From NCBI GenBank assembly GCA_944472135.2, contig OX235270.1:133095632-133159631 (forward strand): a stretch of 64,000 nucleotides of DNA, in the 5' to 3' direction. The position numbers and the translations under genes were made by a program. The notes under the pieces were generated by a model, which saw only the letters and a program-made list of their open reading frames with translations, was not told the DNA's origin and did not search any database. The DNA is from Trichobilharzia regenti (lineage: Eukaryota > Platyhelminthes > Trematoda > Strigeidida > Schistosomatidae). Below, one piece after another: positions 20,072 through 32,910 of this stretch (its first letter is position 1; every line of letters begins with the position of its first letter).

Positions 20072-21421
20072 AGCTTTGTCTGTCTGTTTGTTCGTCATTT
20101 AGCACCTATTTACTCGACTGATAATAATAATTTTGCCATATTTTGAGAAGAGACCAGCAGTAATAATAGTAGTATCGATTGATGAGATTATTGTCCACCA
20201 GTCAGTCTAAACCGTGTCTAGTTATCCAGAAGAGATGAATTACTTCATATTCTATGTTTTTGCGGAGTGTATATGTTTAGTTTATTTGTGTACGTCTGTA
20301 ATTTCTATCGATTTGTCACTTTGAATTTTTGTTCTTTTAATATTATGTGTGCTTCTCTGTTGTTCTGTTTCTCTGACATGACCGGTTCTTTTAAAATCGT
20401 CTGTCTGTTTTCCTGACATTTATTTGATGATCATTGAGGGTACAACGAAAGATCGTCCGATCAAACTGGATCTAAACTAATTTAATTTTTCTGATTTCGG
20501 TATTCATAATGACCCCACCCCACCCCACCCCCGAACATCTCTTCTTCCGTTTCTTTTTTAAAACATTTATTTTCGTGATTGTTTGCTTTTCCTTCTATCT
20601 ATTTTTAAGTTTGCATTCCTGCCAAACTATAAATTAAAACTTGTGTAAAGTGGTTCTTTTTTTCCTGCAGACTGACTGAAAGACAATTTGATTGCAGTTT
20701 TTTTGTTGCTGTTTTTGCTGTTGTCCTCGTTGTTATTGTCGTTGTTGTTGTTGTTGTTGGTATTGCTTTTTGTATTAAATTTTCACTTGAAACTGAATGC
20801 CTTTCTTTTTCAACCAGAAGAGGAAAAAACGCTCCACTAGTTAATTTTAGTTGTTTGCAGGAATTAATTTATTGATTTCGAATACGAATAAAGTTAGGAG
20901 ACACTGTCAGTTAGAGAGTACAATGAAATCTATCCGGAAATGAATAAATCGAATCTTTGTAAACCTAATGATACATTTGCTTTATTCTCTCTCTGAATCT
21001 ATCAATAAGATGTTTTGTTCTAAGAAGCCAATCGAATTACTTATTAGTGCAACTTGTAACAAAGAACAACGCACAGTCGACCATCAGCGGACTAGAAATC
21101 ATAGGGTACTAGATTGTAGCTCATCAGCTGGACAAAAATGTGTTGATCTGAAGGCGTGATTTTCTTGGACTCAGCATTTCATACGGTCGCGTATTTATAC
21201 TGCTGCCCAGCGGTAAACTGAAATTAAACGCGTGTTTAAAACTCCGCTTTCCCCACAGATATTCGCCTTTATTCTATTCTCAGCTGGTAAGAATATAAAG
21301 TGGTTTAACCCCGTGTATAAAATCGAAGTATTCTACTAGCAAGCACTGTGTGAGGAATGTGAAAGTCTAAACTATGAATATGCTGAATATTTGAAAATAT
21401 TTAAATACAAAACTCTATATA
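20072..21421 (+). other. Probable 3' UTR and downstream sequence
   Basis: No ORF of note. A canonical AATAAA lies at 20887-20892, about 815 nt after the stop codon, and a second ATGAATAAAT at about 20940. T-rich runs with GTT repeats lie at 20715-20760. This fits a long 3' UTR for the preceding ORF, but nothing proves it. Confidence 0.4.
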
Positions 21422-21684
21422 CAATTGCTGTGTCTGCGTCGGTGGTATAGCGGTTAGGACGCTCGCCAACCATGCAGATGGTCCGGGGTTCGATCCCCGG
21501 CCGACGCACTCCTCCCTTACCTCGCTAAGTCAGAAATAATGCAGGTAAAGTGGAAAGGTTGGGCATGAGGCTAGCAACCCCATCCTGTAAAATAAACACT
21601 ACTACAGAAACTTCAAGCCACTAGCTTGAAGCCCTATGTTCCACTGGGGAACGTGTAGGAAAAGGTATATATATTCAATTGCTG
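21422..21684 (+). mobile_element. SINE family D, full length, with TSD
   Basis: TSD CAATTGCTG at 21422-21430 and 21676-21684. The head is tRNA-like: acceptor halves GCGTCGG / CCGACGC, A box TGGTATAGCGGTTAGG, B box GGTTCGATCC. The middle contains GGTTGGGCATGAGGCTAGCA. The tail carries GAAGCCCTATGTTCC, the same 15 bases found near the 3' end of the RTE copies, then AAAAGG. Pol III transcription and mobilisation by RTE are inferred. Confidence 0.88.
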
Positions 21685-23169
21685 GACTATTTTCGACCAG
21701 TATATACACTTTACTTTTATTCACTAAGTCATAGGATTGTCTAAACCACCAAGAGTTAAGGTTTAACTGATCAACAGTATGACCTGTTCAAAAACAATGC
21801 ACACTGTTTAATGTAAAGTACTAATTTTCTTTTGTAAACACATTTCTGAGCCATAAAATTCTACTGATATTTTTTGTGCTTAGCGTACACAAGACTATGC
21901 TTGAAAGGAAACTAAGCAATCATCCGTAGGTCTACTATACATTCGGTAGTCATCATGCTCACCTATTTATAGGATTGATGAGACTATCTGGATGGAGGCG
22001 CAAACAGGTAGTGCCTACTATGTGTTAATCTAGTGACTTATAGTCCTACGACTGAAACTGGCCAATGTCTACACCCTTACATCTCAAATTAATGAAGAAA
22101 TTGTGTTGTTCAAATATGACTTCTTTTGGAAAGAATCGAATACCTCAAAATGAGAAAAAAATTTATGAGGGAAGAAGAAAATCTGAAATTCAATCGATTT
22201 AACTAGTACTTGTACACCTCAGAAAATGATTCTCTGTCGCATAAGTAAACTTCAGTCGTGACACAAAAGCAACAGGAGTGGGTGAAAATCCCGTTGGATA
22301 TAAGGGCGGGGGGGGGGGAGTTAACATAAAGAAGGAGAAAGAGAGAGAGATTAGGACAGGATAGAAAACTCAGTTCGATTTAATTCCTAGTAAAATTACA
22401 ATATCCTTGCTTTAAATGACATTGAAAGCCTTATGAATAAGCTGTCCAGAAATCTAAATGCAATACTATCGGTGGCTTGTTTAAACCACTTAGCTGCTTT
22501 ACTTCCCATCCATTAAATGCATCATATTTTTACCCACATGATTTTAAATTATTCAGTTACATTGTTGAATGGCAATCTATATTCACGCCCATTTCCCAAT
22601 GGATTACAACCTACTAGTGTACATTTTTTGAAGGAAATGAATAGGAAGAATAATTGTGGAATATTAAAAAGTGTTTTGGATAGAATAATACCGCTTCAAA
22701 CGAAATATTATCGATTTTAATGTTAATTTAAAATCCCGAGCAAGGTGGAAATGATTTGCAATGGGTCATGTTGGGGACTGTTGAAGTACTGTGTGTAAAC
22801 GCATTTTTACAATATTATTATAATTTAAGCCACGAAATTCCGTATTATATCAGTGGTCTACATATTTTGGCGCTAAATATTTAAATCCTTAAGTAACTAC
22901 TGTCTGTCAAAAATCTGCATACTTCTGAAACCAAATCGAAAAAATATATATATTTATATTTCCTGCGACCAAATGCATGCATCTTGTCGATACATTTCAA
23001 ATAGTATAACGCCTATCCTTAGAATTTTTCTGATCGTCATTTTCTCCAAATTATTATTGAAATTATTTTAAATGTACCATCTTTTCACCTCCATGTTCGA
23101 AATCGCTCCATCTCTGTGTTTTCCTGTTGCCTCTTAGTATGTGTTGAAGTTTCAGTAGAAATTCCATTA
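21685..23169. other. No gene recognised
   Basis: AT-rich. A G-rich run lies near 22303-22320, followed by a GA-rich stretch. A 67-codon plus frame at 22517-22720 has no family signature. Confidence 0.4.
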
Positions 23170-23250
23170 TTTACCGGCATACAGTTACATCAAGCTGACG
23201 AGTCTCAAATGCTCCTTCCAAGTTTCACTCCCAGCCATCACCGACCAGAT
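23170..23250 (+). repeat. Decayed hammerhead-element fragment
   Basis: It keeps ACATCAAGCTGACGAGTCTC and CAAATG, but stem II and everything after it are lost. Confidence 0.4.
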
Positions 23251-23979
23251 AACATCATAGTTGATTGCATTCCGGCTAAAAAATGACATACATCCTATCC
23301 ATCTCATCTTTCTTCATTATTTAATTATCCATTTATATGAACCTTCATAATTCATTCAGTTTATATGGAAACATTAATTTTCGATTATTATGAACTTTCC
23401 GGCAATAAAAAAAGTAGTCCACTCATGATAATATACGAATTTCCTAAAAAATAAAGCTGTCAGATGGCATTAATGATTAGTAAATGTTAAATTCATGCGA
23501 AACTTATTCAAAAAAAATGTCCAATATTCATTCGAGTATGTGTGTGTGTGTTTTTAAAAAAAAATTCGACCATTAGAATTAAACAAATGAATCTTAGAAT
23601 TCGCGAAAATGAAATAACTTGACATCTTTTCATTATTACTTGTAGATAATTGATCTGAGAATGCAGATGTGAAGTACACTTAATTTAGGAGATACATGAA
23701 TGCGCATCAGGTGAACTACATGTTTACTTTTCGTAGCACTTTTAATTGACCACTTCATCACCTGTTTTATTAGGAATTGTTCTGTGAACAAAACATTCCA
23801 ATGATGAACACCACCACTGATTCAAATAATTAGTTAGAAACTACTCACATCAAACTGGACTGAGACTATATAAAATGCTGGATTGATGTCTTATTCCTTT
23901 ACAGCTAAAAGCGTTAACTGTGTATCAGATCAAACTGAACTAATATTAGTTAATATATGTGTTGGAAATAGGATACGAC

Positions 23980-24823
23980 TAAGACTACAACCTTGGAGGA
24001 TCTGGACTTCGCCGATGATATATGTCTGATTTCTCACAAACTGGAAGATATGCAAGGGAAAAGCAACAAGTCGACGGACGAAGAATCCAGAGAAGATTTG
24101 AACTACAGGTGAACATAGAGAAAACAGAGGTAACAACAATCAGCATAAATAGTTCAAATCTGAAAGAAGCAATCTCCTTTACCTACCTGGGAAGTATTGC
24201 TTCAACTACAGGTAGACGGAACTGATGAGGATTGGAAAGCACGGATCGGGTAAGCAAGGCAAGCTTTCATTTCTCTGAAGTCTGTGTAGAGGTCAACAGC
24301 ACTCAGCATGGAAAATAAGATCCAGGTTTTCAACTCCAATTTGAGATCAGTACTACTTTACGGATCAGAGACTTGGCCAGCGCGTAACGAAGGTCACTTT
24401 GGACAAACTACAGACTTTCATCAACAGCTGTCTTCGCTCAATACCACTCAAGATGAGATGACCAGAAAAGATCAGCAACAGAGACCTCTGGTAATGAATG
24501 AACCAACTCAGCAGGAACCACTTGTGCAGTAAATATGCAGGAAGAAATGGAGGTGGATTGACCATACTCTTAGAAAACCATCAAATGAGTGCCGTCACAC
24601 GTCAGGCCATCGCTCGAGTGGAACCGGAATGCGGAGAGGCGAGTTGGTCGTCAGTGCGAGGGTGACATGGAGGAGGTCATGTGAAGAGGAGATGTAAGCA
24701 TGTGGACAGACATGGAGCCAGGTCAAAACGTTGTTGGAGAACCGAACACAATGGAGACGTGCGACTGAAGCCCTATGTTCCTCTAGGAACTAAAGGAAAC
24801 AATAATAATAAATAAGACTACAA
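23980..24823 (+). pseudogene. RTE copy, 3' 822 bp, with 11-bp TSD
   Basis: TSD TAAGACTACAA at 23980-23990 and 24813-24823. The copy begins exactly at RT motif C, which here reads DLDFADDICLISHKL with an intact FADD box. It then carries the thumb and C-terminal region in several frames (LNTTQDEMTRKDQQ region near 24460) and ends GAAGCCCTATGTTCC, AATAATAATAAA. The 5' truncation at motif C is a typical incomplete reverse-transcription product. Stops and frame changes make it inactive. Confidence 0.85.
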
Positions 24824-26368
24824 TATTACTGTTAAATCTGCATCATAAAAAGCCATCATTACATTTAATCACTTCCTATACAAAAATAAATTATTTGTGA
24901 ACACGATTTTGTCTTTCTTCGCATAAGGGATAGTAACTTATCCACCAGTGAGGTAGCGTGTAAATTATTCACAGAGATGTAAGAATTGAAATTTCATTGC
25001 AATAAATAATCCATATTCCCATTTACAACTTTTATCTAAATCGATTTTGTGTATTCCTACCGAATAGTTGCTATTGTGACTGCTTTCCACAGTGTGACGG
25101 TTTCATATTGTAAATGAATAAAGCGTGAAACTATCATGGATGTAAAATAGCAATCAGAACTTTTAGCTTTGCATTTAGAAAATATCACAGTATTGGGATA
25201 ACAATAAATCCGAAAATTTCTTTAAAATGTGCAAAACGTGCTGCTATTGTTGTTTCTCAAGGGGAAACTCACCTTTAGCTGCAAACAGAAACATTCACAC
25301 ATGCTGTCAGACAAGTATGAGAGCTTTATTTTATGCAATAGCAGACCTACTCGACAGTCTCTATCGATCAAGATTTAAATTGTGTAAATATTGACTGTCC
25401 TTTAGTAAGTCAGATAAACGACCAATAAGATAACATCACATTGACAGACGCCTACTACTCGGCCCATGCCGCATCAAAGTTAGTTTCCATCAGGCCATCT
25501 CAATTATTATTATTATTAAACTGAATTTTTTCTTACGCTTCCTTGTTTAGCACAGATATCCCACCATTATTATGTAAGTCTTTTGAATTACTAATTAGGA
25601 ATAGGAAAATATACTAGGAAATTGTCAGTTGTTCATTGTGGTCAACACTCATGCAAATATTTAGGAATAATAATAACTTTGTCTTCCAGACTATTGGAAA
25701 GTTACACTTGTCTGAATAACACTGCTTTCAGTGATACAGAAAAAATGCCATTAAATTAAATCTATAAAAAAGTCAGTGATAAACCTCCATAACACTTGAT
25801 TCTGTGTCGTCAATTTTAGCTGGTTTTATGCCTGCTCATAGTTTCAATTTCATCTCCGCATGATCTTCTTTATGTATTCGTATTGCGTGCCCAGTTTCTT
25901 GCTTCGCATTGGGATTCCAACAGATAGTCTGTATGGCGTGTCATGCCATTTAGACGTCTCACTTCTCAGCGCATACCCTTTCCGATCCTTCTGAACTACA
26001 TTTAACTCTAGTTCAGAAAAAAAACTTGGCAATTAACCAATGTAATCACGAAGTCAGGTATAGTCTAAATTATTTTTTATGCGATTGATAGGGTTAGTAT
26101 AAAGCATATTGGCTGGGCTGGTCTGTTGAAATGCATGAGAATAAACAGGTGAAAATTCTTTTTTCTTTCTCTAAGTTCTATTTGCTGTTTCCGTATGACT
26201 TAACAACATGTTTTGCCTTTCTGTCAACTTATCGTCTACATCATCGACTGGAGGATGAACATAATGTACAGTGATTTCTTAAAATTTTCTGAATCGATTT
26301 TTGCTATCATTAGTATACCTTAAGTTATAAAGTAATAAAGTTTCTTAAGTTATAATTCCATTTTTCAG
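24824..26368. other. No feature recognised
   Basis: AT-rich intergenic or intronic sequence. The last bases (TCCATTTTTCAG) form a good splice-acceptor context for the candidate exon that follows. Confidence 0.4.
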
Positions 26369-26597
26369 TAGAAATTTGGTTCAACAGTTCTCACCATCGA
26401 CCCAATCATCACAGAGGCGTAAGCTTTATGACTTAGTGACATCGGAGCTAATGAATATCATTAAAAATTACAATCTGGGATGTTTTAACGCTTCACAAAC
26501 ACAGGCGGTAAATTTAGACAAAGATTGTCAAATATTGTGGCCAGCGGCCTTGTTATGTTTTGAGTTTGTAGATGTGGAAGAAGAGTCCTAAAGTGAG
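26369..26597 (+). CDS. Candidate host exon carrying a stop codon (hypothetical)
   Basis: The acceptor TTCCATTTTTCAG ends at 26368. One frame is open from there to TAA (26589-26591), about 73 residues, and a donor GAG|GTAAGA follows at 26597. The peptide is of ordinary complexity, with a basic start (QRRKLYDLVTSELMNIIKNY) and an acidic end (FEFVDVEEES). No ATG lies near the start, so it would be an internal or penultimate exon; a stop six bases before a donor is compatible with escape from nonsense-mediated decay. No upstream exon is identifiable and I do not recognise the family. Confidence 0.35.
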
Positions 26598-27369
26598 GTA
26601 AGAAAGTTGTATCGGCCTTTCTAGTTTTTAATGGTCCTGTTTATTTATGTCGATCAGTTCATGATATAGTTCCCGTTAAAATGAATGCATTAAATCCTCA
26701 CTAACTCAAGATCTTATCGGCTTATTAATTGTGTCGACAAAAATAAAAGTTGAGTCTGAGATACGATTTAATTCTTTTCTTCAGCTTCTGTGTTTGTGAA
26801 ACAAAACAGGAAGTAAAATAACAGTGCTAAAGTCGATAATCACAGTAACAATTTTAATAAATGACATAACCGGAGGATGGATGAAGGGCGTATAAAAAAA
26901 GCTATCTTAGTAATTACAATGAAAGAAATCTAGCAAAAATTAACAGGCGTCACGTTTTCTTATTTTGCGATTTAAGAAATCAATAAGGGTTCGTCTATGA
27001 CAACAGAGACAATTCATTGGTAGATGCAGTATTAGCAGTTTAGCCTAATCAATTCTGAATGCCTCAAAAACGAAATTAGCTAATGTTATTGACAGGAAGT
27101 TTGGGAAATTATTCAAAATTAGTCATATTTTCTCCCTTCTTTATTTGCTTTCCTTTTTGAAAGGAATAAGTCAACTTGAACTATGCGCTTTTTCTAACTG
27201 GATGTAACTGTCTTGTGGGTTATTTGAGTAACTCCTCATATGTTCTTGACTATGCATTGATAAATGTCGACTACGAGCATAAGGATGTTAAATCAGGTTT
27301 GGAAATTTTAGTATCATCAGTGATTCTCAATTTCAGACATGAAATTAAATCTGATGTTCTTCAGTGAAT
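26598..27369. other. No feature recognised
   Basis: AT-rich. A 63-codon plus frame at 27176-27367 has no recognisable motif. Confidence 0.35.
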
Positions 27370-27490
27370 GACTACTAGTAGTGGAATCCAGCATATGCAT
27401 TTCGCTCTATTTGGGATTCATCAGCTGAATGTATCTATAATCCTTGGTGAGTGGTTGTGTTCTCATTGACACTCAAACACAGGACTCATT
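27370..27490 (-). repeat. Decayed Sm-alpha-like hammerhead element
   Basis: On the minus strand: core CTGATGA intact, stem II weakened (ATCCCAAATAGAGC), GAAA present, then TGCATATG in place of stem III plus cleavage triplet, followed by CTGGATTCCAC. The base after the U of the triplet is G, which hammerheads do not cleave. A degraded B box lies near 27460. Confidence 0.6.
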
Positions 27491-28614
27491 GTTTTATATG
27501 CCAAAGAGTTATCCAGAAGACGGGCGTCTACCTGGGTCTTGTAACCGATCTACTAATTCAGAGGCCCAGGTTAAGCGAATATCATTTGTGTTGTTTATGA
27601 TACAAGTACAGCTGTGTTCGCCAACTGTAATCCTTTCTCTTAACAGATTGTTCATGTGCCAGGTGGTTATCCCTACTGGTTGTATGAAAGCTGATCATAA
27701 CTCCTAGTTGCCCAGATTGAAACAGGTAGATCAAGATTCGAACATTGTACACCTTGACTGGACGTTGACTGCTTAAGTCAGTAAGCGACATTTCTACATT
27801 TTACCCCAAATGATATTGAAATGAGATGGCGGCTAACACAAATGTTGAAGTAGGCTGAACTCAAATACAGGCATCATTTCATTTTGTTAAAATCAGTTGA
27901 CAAAATTGAACTTGTTAAAACCTTTTTTAAAAAAAGTGAAAAACATCCTCTCTATTTTACAAAATGGACTTTCCAACGTTCATTTGAAAACAAAAATGAT
28001 AGAAAGAACTTTCTTTCTCATTAAAAGAGAAATACTTTCACGCACAAATCAATAAAACATAAAACTAAATTTATCTCCCCACTTTTTTCTCTAGTTATCC
28101 AACATGAATTCCATCGCTTTCTGCATATTTTAAATGACATATAAATCCATATGGAATTATCTACGCTTACATACTGTGACTATGGTCTTTTCATGCTTTC
28201 ACAAGTTATACGATAAAAATTTGAAACTTCCTCCTTCTACTCACTTTTATTCATATTCCCGCTTATTTTTTTTAATACATTAAGACGATCAATGAATCTA
28301 GAGGGAGTTTAAAAAAAAAAGAAAGGAGAAGAAAGTCACGACTGAATGAATTCATAAATTTTATTTGAATACTTATTTTCTGCTCAAGTAGAAAAGCATA
28401 CTCTTCTAATAAGAAACTGGTTATTTCTGCGCTTAATCCTTTGAGTTAAATATTCGTTTACCTGCTGTCTGTGTACATTATTATAAGTGCTGTTTGAATC
28501 AGACAGAAAACACAAAAGAAACACGTCACAAAAGTCGGAAAGATGTAAGCCAGTGGACAACAGATTGGTAATAGTGGGAATAAGGCATACCTTAAGGTAA
28601 ATTACACTTCATTA
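27491..28614. other. No feature recognised
   Basis: AT-rich. An A-rich purine run is near 28308-28335. Confidence 0.4.
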
Positions 28615-28860
28615 ATGTGAGTCTGAGGTTCAGTGGTAAGATGCTTGACAACCTCACAAGGGGCGCGGATTCAGTTCCTGGACGACATACTTTCAAGAGT
28701 CAAAACTAGCCTATCGTAAGCTTGATAAATAGAGAAAGTGGGCAGTAGGGCTGGTCAGCGATCCTGCTGCATGAGAAAACAACACCACCGTTACTAGAAC
28801 TTCAACGCTCAAGAATCTAATCCTATGTTCCAATCTGAACAGTTGACGTGAATAAGTACA
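28615..28860 (+). repeat. Old SINE, family D-like
   Basis: tRNA-like promoter remnants (GAGGTTCAGTGGTAAGATG as A box, GGATTCAGTTCC as B box). A diverged body follows, with GGGCAGTAGGGCTGG and a tail CTATGTTCCAATCTGAAC that parallels the family D end. No TSD is visible. Confidence 0.5.
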
Positions 28861-31202
28861 TGGAATTTAAAGTGGAAAAAATCAATATATTCTTATATAA
28901 CTATTTCCAGCGTCACCCAACGAAGTGAAATGATATCCCATGACTACAGGATGGATTTTATTCTGTTCTATTAATAAGTCACAAACTGTGACGTTTACCA
29001 AATTGTGTGTAAGCACAATTAAAAGAAATTAGCATTCGAATACCACTGGATAGCAAGCCAGTTACTAAATAATAATAATGGTAAAGCTTTATTTAAGACA
29101 GTATGCGAATATACGGTACAAAAATTTTCAGCGTATTCAGTTCCAAAGTACTTTTTTCTTCACAAAGGATTCACATGTAAAGTAATAACCTGAAGTATAT
29201 TTTCATTTCGTTGAAGAATTGTACAGGGTTTACTTGGGAGCAAGTTAAATCATCGCTCAAGTTTATGTATAGGTCATTTGATATAACTGTATGATTAAAA
29301 CAGTGATAAATCCAGATGAAATTAAGCATTTTGGAGGAAAGTAATTTCGGTAGCCCAATTTTTTAAGCAGACTGCCTTAATAAATGGTCAACACATTCAC
29401 CTGAAGTGGCGTACTTTGATCCATCATAGTGCCTCATTGTTGAAGAGTCGCACTACAAAACATCTGTCCAGTATCCCCTGGTTTTCAATCGTTCGTTGAA
29501 TCCCCTCGGTGTATGGTTAAATGACTTATGAATAAGCAGGACGTATAACACTGAAAGGAATGGAATAGTATAGACTGATGAAGAAATTGAGAAGTTAACT
29601 AACATTCTGTTCACAGCAGTGTAGTGTTTGTCTTCTCACTGAAAAGCAAACGAATAGTGACAGGTTTTTAGGTGTATAAATAAACATCATGTGGCTGTTA
29701 TTACTGTATTACTTCATAGTACATCAAATATTATCAATTTAAATGGATATTTTGTCCAAAACACGACTAATACCAGGCAGTCCTTTTTTTGCTTCTTTGC
29801 AAATAATTCTGACCAGCAGTTCACATCATGGAACCGAGTGAATTAGTTTTGAGAAGTGAAATTCGCATTTCACTACAAAAACTGACCACAATTTCCGTTG
29901 CAAATGGAAAAAAAAACAACATTCACACATCGCAATATATTGTCTGCCTGGTACCATAGATGACAATCATTATGGCGTAAGCTACAGACTAGCATGAGTA
30001 GTTGGAAGAAGCTCAACATCAGCCAGTTTGTGAGGTTCTCCCCCAAGTGTATGGACAGAACTCAGCTTTGTGAGCTGAGTCAAGCCAGGAACAGCGCTGC
30101 CGAGTTAGGTGTCAAACGAGTGAGACGGTCGTTAAATGTTCAGATCGCTACAACCTAACCAACAGACACTACTCATATGAATCATTTAGTAGCATATAGC
30201 ATGATAGTATCATCACACCATTAAAGATGATTGTCTCTTACCTCAACATACGAGAACGTTAGTTGAATTCAGTTGACTTTTTAATATTCCTCACATGGTA
30301 CTGTTTCATTCAAATCACTAACTAATGGTAACTAGTCATGCACCATTTAACCATATTCAAAGAATTGTAAATCAAAAATCGATACGCTGGAATTTCGCTC
30401 TATAAATATCTATTGCATTCAATATTAAGCTGACAGATGCAAAACTAGAAGTTTATGGAATTCTTCAACACGAAGAGACATACATACGCACACACACTTT
30501 TCCCTACCTTAACTGCCCATCTTTATCCTTTTTGTAGTTTCATAATCATTAGAAAAGAAAAACCATTCTCTTTTCCTCTTTGTCTCTCTCTCTCTTCATT
30601 TGTCTAGCGAACGCACATGCTCAGGAGTAGGTATGCACGCATGCATGCACGCACGCACGCACTCACTCACACACACGCACATACACACACTCTCAATCTG
30701 CATTTTATACTTTCACATTATGTCTTCTTTTATATTGTTTAACTTTCCATTTTCTAATATTATTGTGATCACTGTAGAACTAACATGAGCATTATTTCAA
30801 TATTATTATTATTATTATTCAGTACAATATGCAGAACTCTTTTTACTCTTTTTGTTTTACTTTCTGAGATGAGAAAGACAGGCAAGAAATCACATAAACG
30901 CACAAACACATACACGCATGCATGCATGCATACACTCCAAATATCATGCTTGACAAAATAAACTATTCCTGTCAATATTTACTCTATGAGTAGGAGGAGA
31001 AATAAAACAAAAGACTGTTTCTTTATCATACTTTTGTTTGTTCTCTGCATTGTTTTATCCTGTTCAGTATATTTTTTCTGTCTTAGAAGAACAGACAAAC
31101 TGTCTACATGTTCATGCGATGATATTGATTACTTCGTAGCACAAATAAATGTTTAAATCAATCGAAGAAATTAAGCAAGATAAGGATTTCATCATAATTT
31201 TC
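28861..31202. other. No gene recognised; simple repeats
   Basis: Simple repeats of GCAC/ACAC type lie at 30640-30690 and 30900-30930, and a (TAT)n run at 30800-30820. A more GC-rich patch at 29930-30170 looks like repeat sequence, but I could not assign it. Confidence 0.4.
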
Positions 31203-31392
31203 TTTTTTTTTTTTGATTTACAGCTTGATTCCACACTGTATTTTTGGTACAAGTATGGAATTTTCAGGATGGATATCGGTAGCCCGAAATTCGCAGGCCA
31301 ACCATAGATATCAGGTGTGCGTCGGCGTGGGCTCGAACCTCGGACCATGTGCATGGTCGGCGAGAGTCCTAACCACTGTGCCACCGACGCAC
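31203..31392 (-). mobile_element. SINE family C
   Basis: Minus-strand order: tRNA-like head (GTGCGTCGGTGGCACAGTGG with A box, B box GGTTCGAGCCCACG), then GGGCTACCGATATCCATCC, then the tail GTGTGGAATCAAGCTG and an A-rich end. Its head is close to that of family D but its body and tail differ. No clear TSD. Confidence 0.8.
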
Positions 31393-31479
31393 ATCTGCGT
31401 ACTGAGATGGGTTCAGGCCTATAGGGGGGGGGACCTATAAAATGGCCCTGAAACATCTTGATTCTGTAGGCATCTCATA

Positions 31480-31990
31480 TTGTACCATTTAGAGTAGAGA
31501 TACAAGACAAAACCAACAATGTGGAAGAAAAGGCAGAACAGATGGAACTTCGACTGAACTTGGCGAAGATGGAGGTGATGAAGATACCAAACGAGCACTT
31601 ACAATAATCGCCAATCACTACTAACGGGAGAAATCTTGAATTAGCTGGCTGTTTCACTTACCTCATGGATGATGCTGACATCAAGGCAGAATAGACATTC
31701 ATTACGCTGAAATTCATGTGGAGATCTACATAACTCAGCACAAGGGACAAAATCCAAATGGCTCAGAGACTTAGTGCTCGCGTTGTTTGCATGCACACAA
31801 ACAAAATCTTATCAGTAGCCCAGAAAAAGCTACTCAGCCGATACTCCTGAAGATGAGATAAGGAAACTAGAAAACTTACTGTATGAGAAGGGATATCCAG
31901 GAGAATTCGTTAAAGTCTCCATGCATTCAAACCGTACAGAAGAAACGTACATATACATGATTTAACCGACAAAGGAGATGCAGGCAATAA
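31480..31990 (+). pseudogene. Diverged RTE fragment, 3' domain
   Basis: Plus-strand sequence follows the RTE 3' domain order (GAACTTCGACTGAACTTGGC, GGAGGTGATGAAGATACC, a GAGACTTAGTGCTCGCG region, an AAGATGAGAT block), with many changes and deletions. It is older than the copy at 13-15 kb. Confidence 0.5.
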
Positions 31991-32730
31991 ACTACTGGTA
32001 TTGAAACCCTGAATAATAATTGCTAAGACATTTTCTGCCGTAACATTATGTTTAAATTCCACCAATCGTTGTATTATTCAAGTGCAGGTGAAGAATAAGC
32101 TAGCAAGTCTGGCCACCTCAGTGTGCATTTGTAAATTTAACCAATCTTGTGAAAAGAGACAGTTACATACGTAGAACCACTGGGAAAGCCCACCATTGCC
32201 TTCTTCAGCATTGTCCAAAGTGGTTGTGCAAAGGAGTATTGGCACACCGTATGAATACGGAACTGAAGACTGACAAACCTTCCTCCTTTAATACACCATA
32301 CAAGATGTCACCTTGATTCCCTAAGTTTTTTTACACCTTCGATTGCTAAACATAGCTGAGGCAGTTGCCATAACACATTTCTAACCCAATCTTTGTATTC
32401 ATAATCGTGTCCTAAAATTATCTGAATGGGAATATTTAGACCGTAAGCCAACTGCTATCGATCCATCCGTATAATGGATAACTGGCTATCACTCATAACA
32501 GAATCTTTCCATGTAAAATAATAACGAAAATTGTCAAGATAACTATGAAACAGTAATAGGAAGAATTCTTATTATCAGCCCACACATGATGAAAAATTTA
32601 CTTACTTAGTCGAATCAGTATCCAACAAATTTAACACACCAATATGTATACGGCAGGATTTTCACAAGATTTTCATTTGGTGCACAAATTATTATTACCA
32701 ATCACGTCAAACATAAGTTGTCTGGTAATT
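31991..32730. other. No feature recognised
   Basis: AT-rich single-copy-looking sequence without credible frames. Confidence 0.4.
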
Positions 32731-32910
32731 TTTTTATTACAGCTTGATTCCACACCATATTTTTGGTACAAGTATGGAATTTTCAGCATGGATATCACAA
32801 GCCCAAATTTTGCAGGCCGACCATAGAATCAGTTGTGCGTCGGCAGGGGATCGAATCTCGGACCATGTGCATGGTCGGTGAGAGTCCTAACCACTGTGCC
32901 ACCGATGCAC
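32731..32910 (-). mobile_element. SINE family C
   Basis: Same order as the copy at 31203-31392 and same strand. The head ends at GTGCATCGGTGGCACAGTGG (minus strand) with B box GATTCGATCC. It is more diverged in the middle. No TSD seen. Confidence 0.75.

Noticed and set aside
21431..21510. Genuine tRNA gene
   Set aside because: The cloverleaf-like head looks convincing (A and B boxes, paired acceptor), but it continues into a SINE body with TSD and similar heads recur with the same bodies. No convincing 7-base anticodon loop could be assigned.
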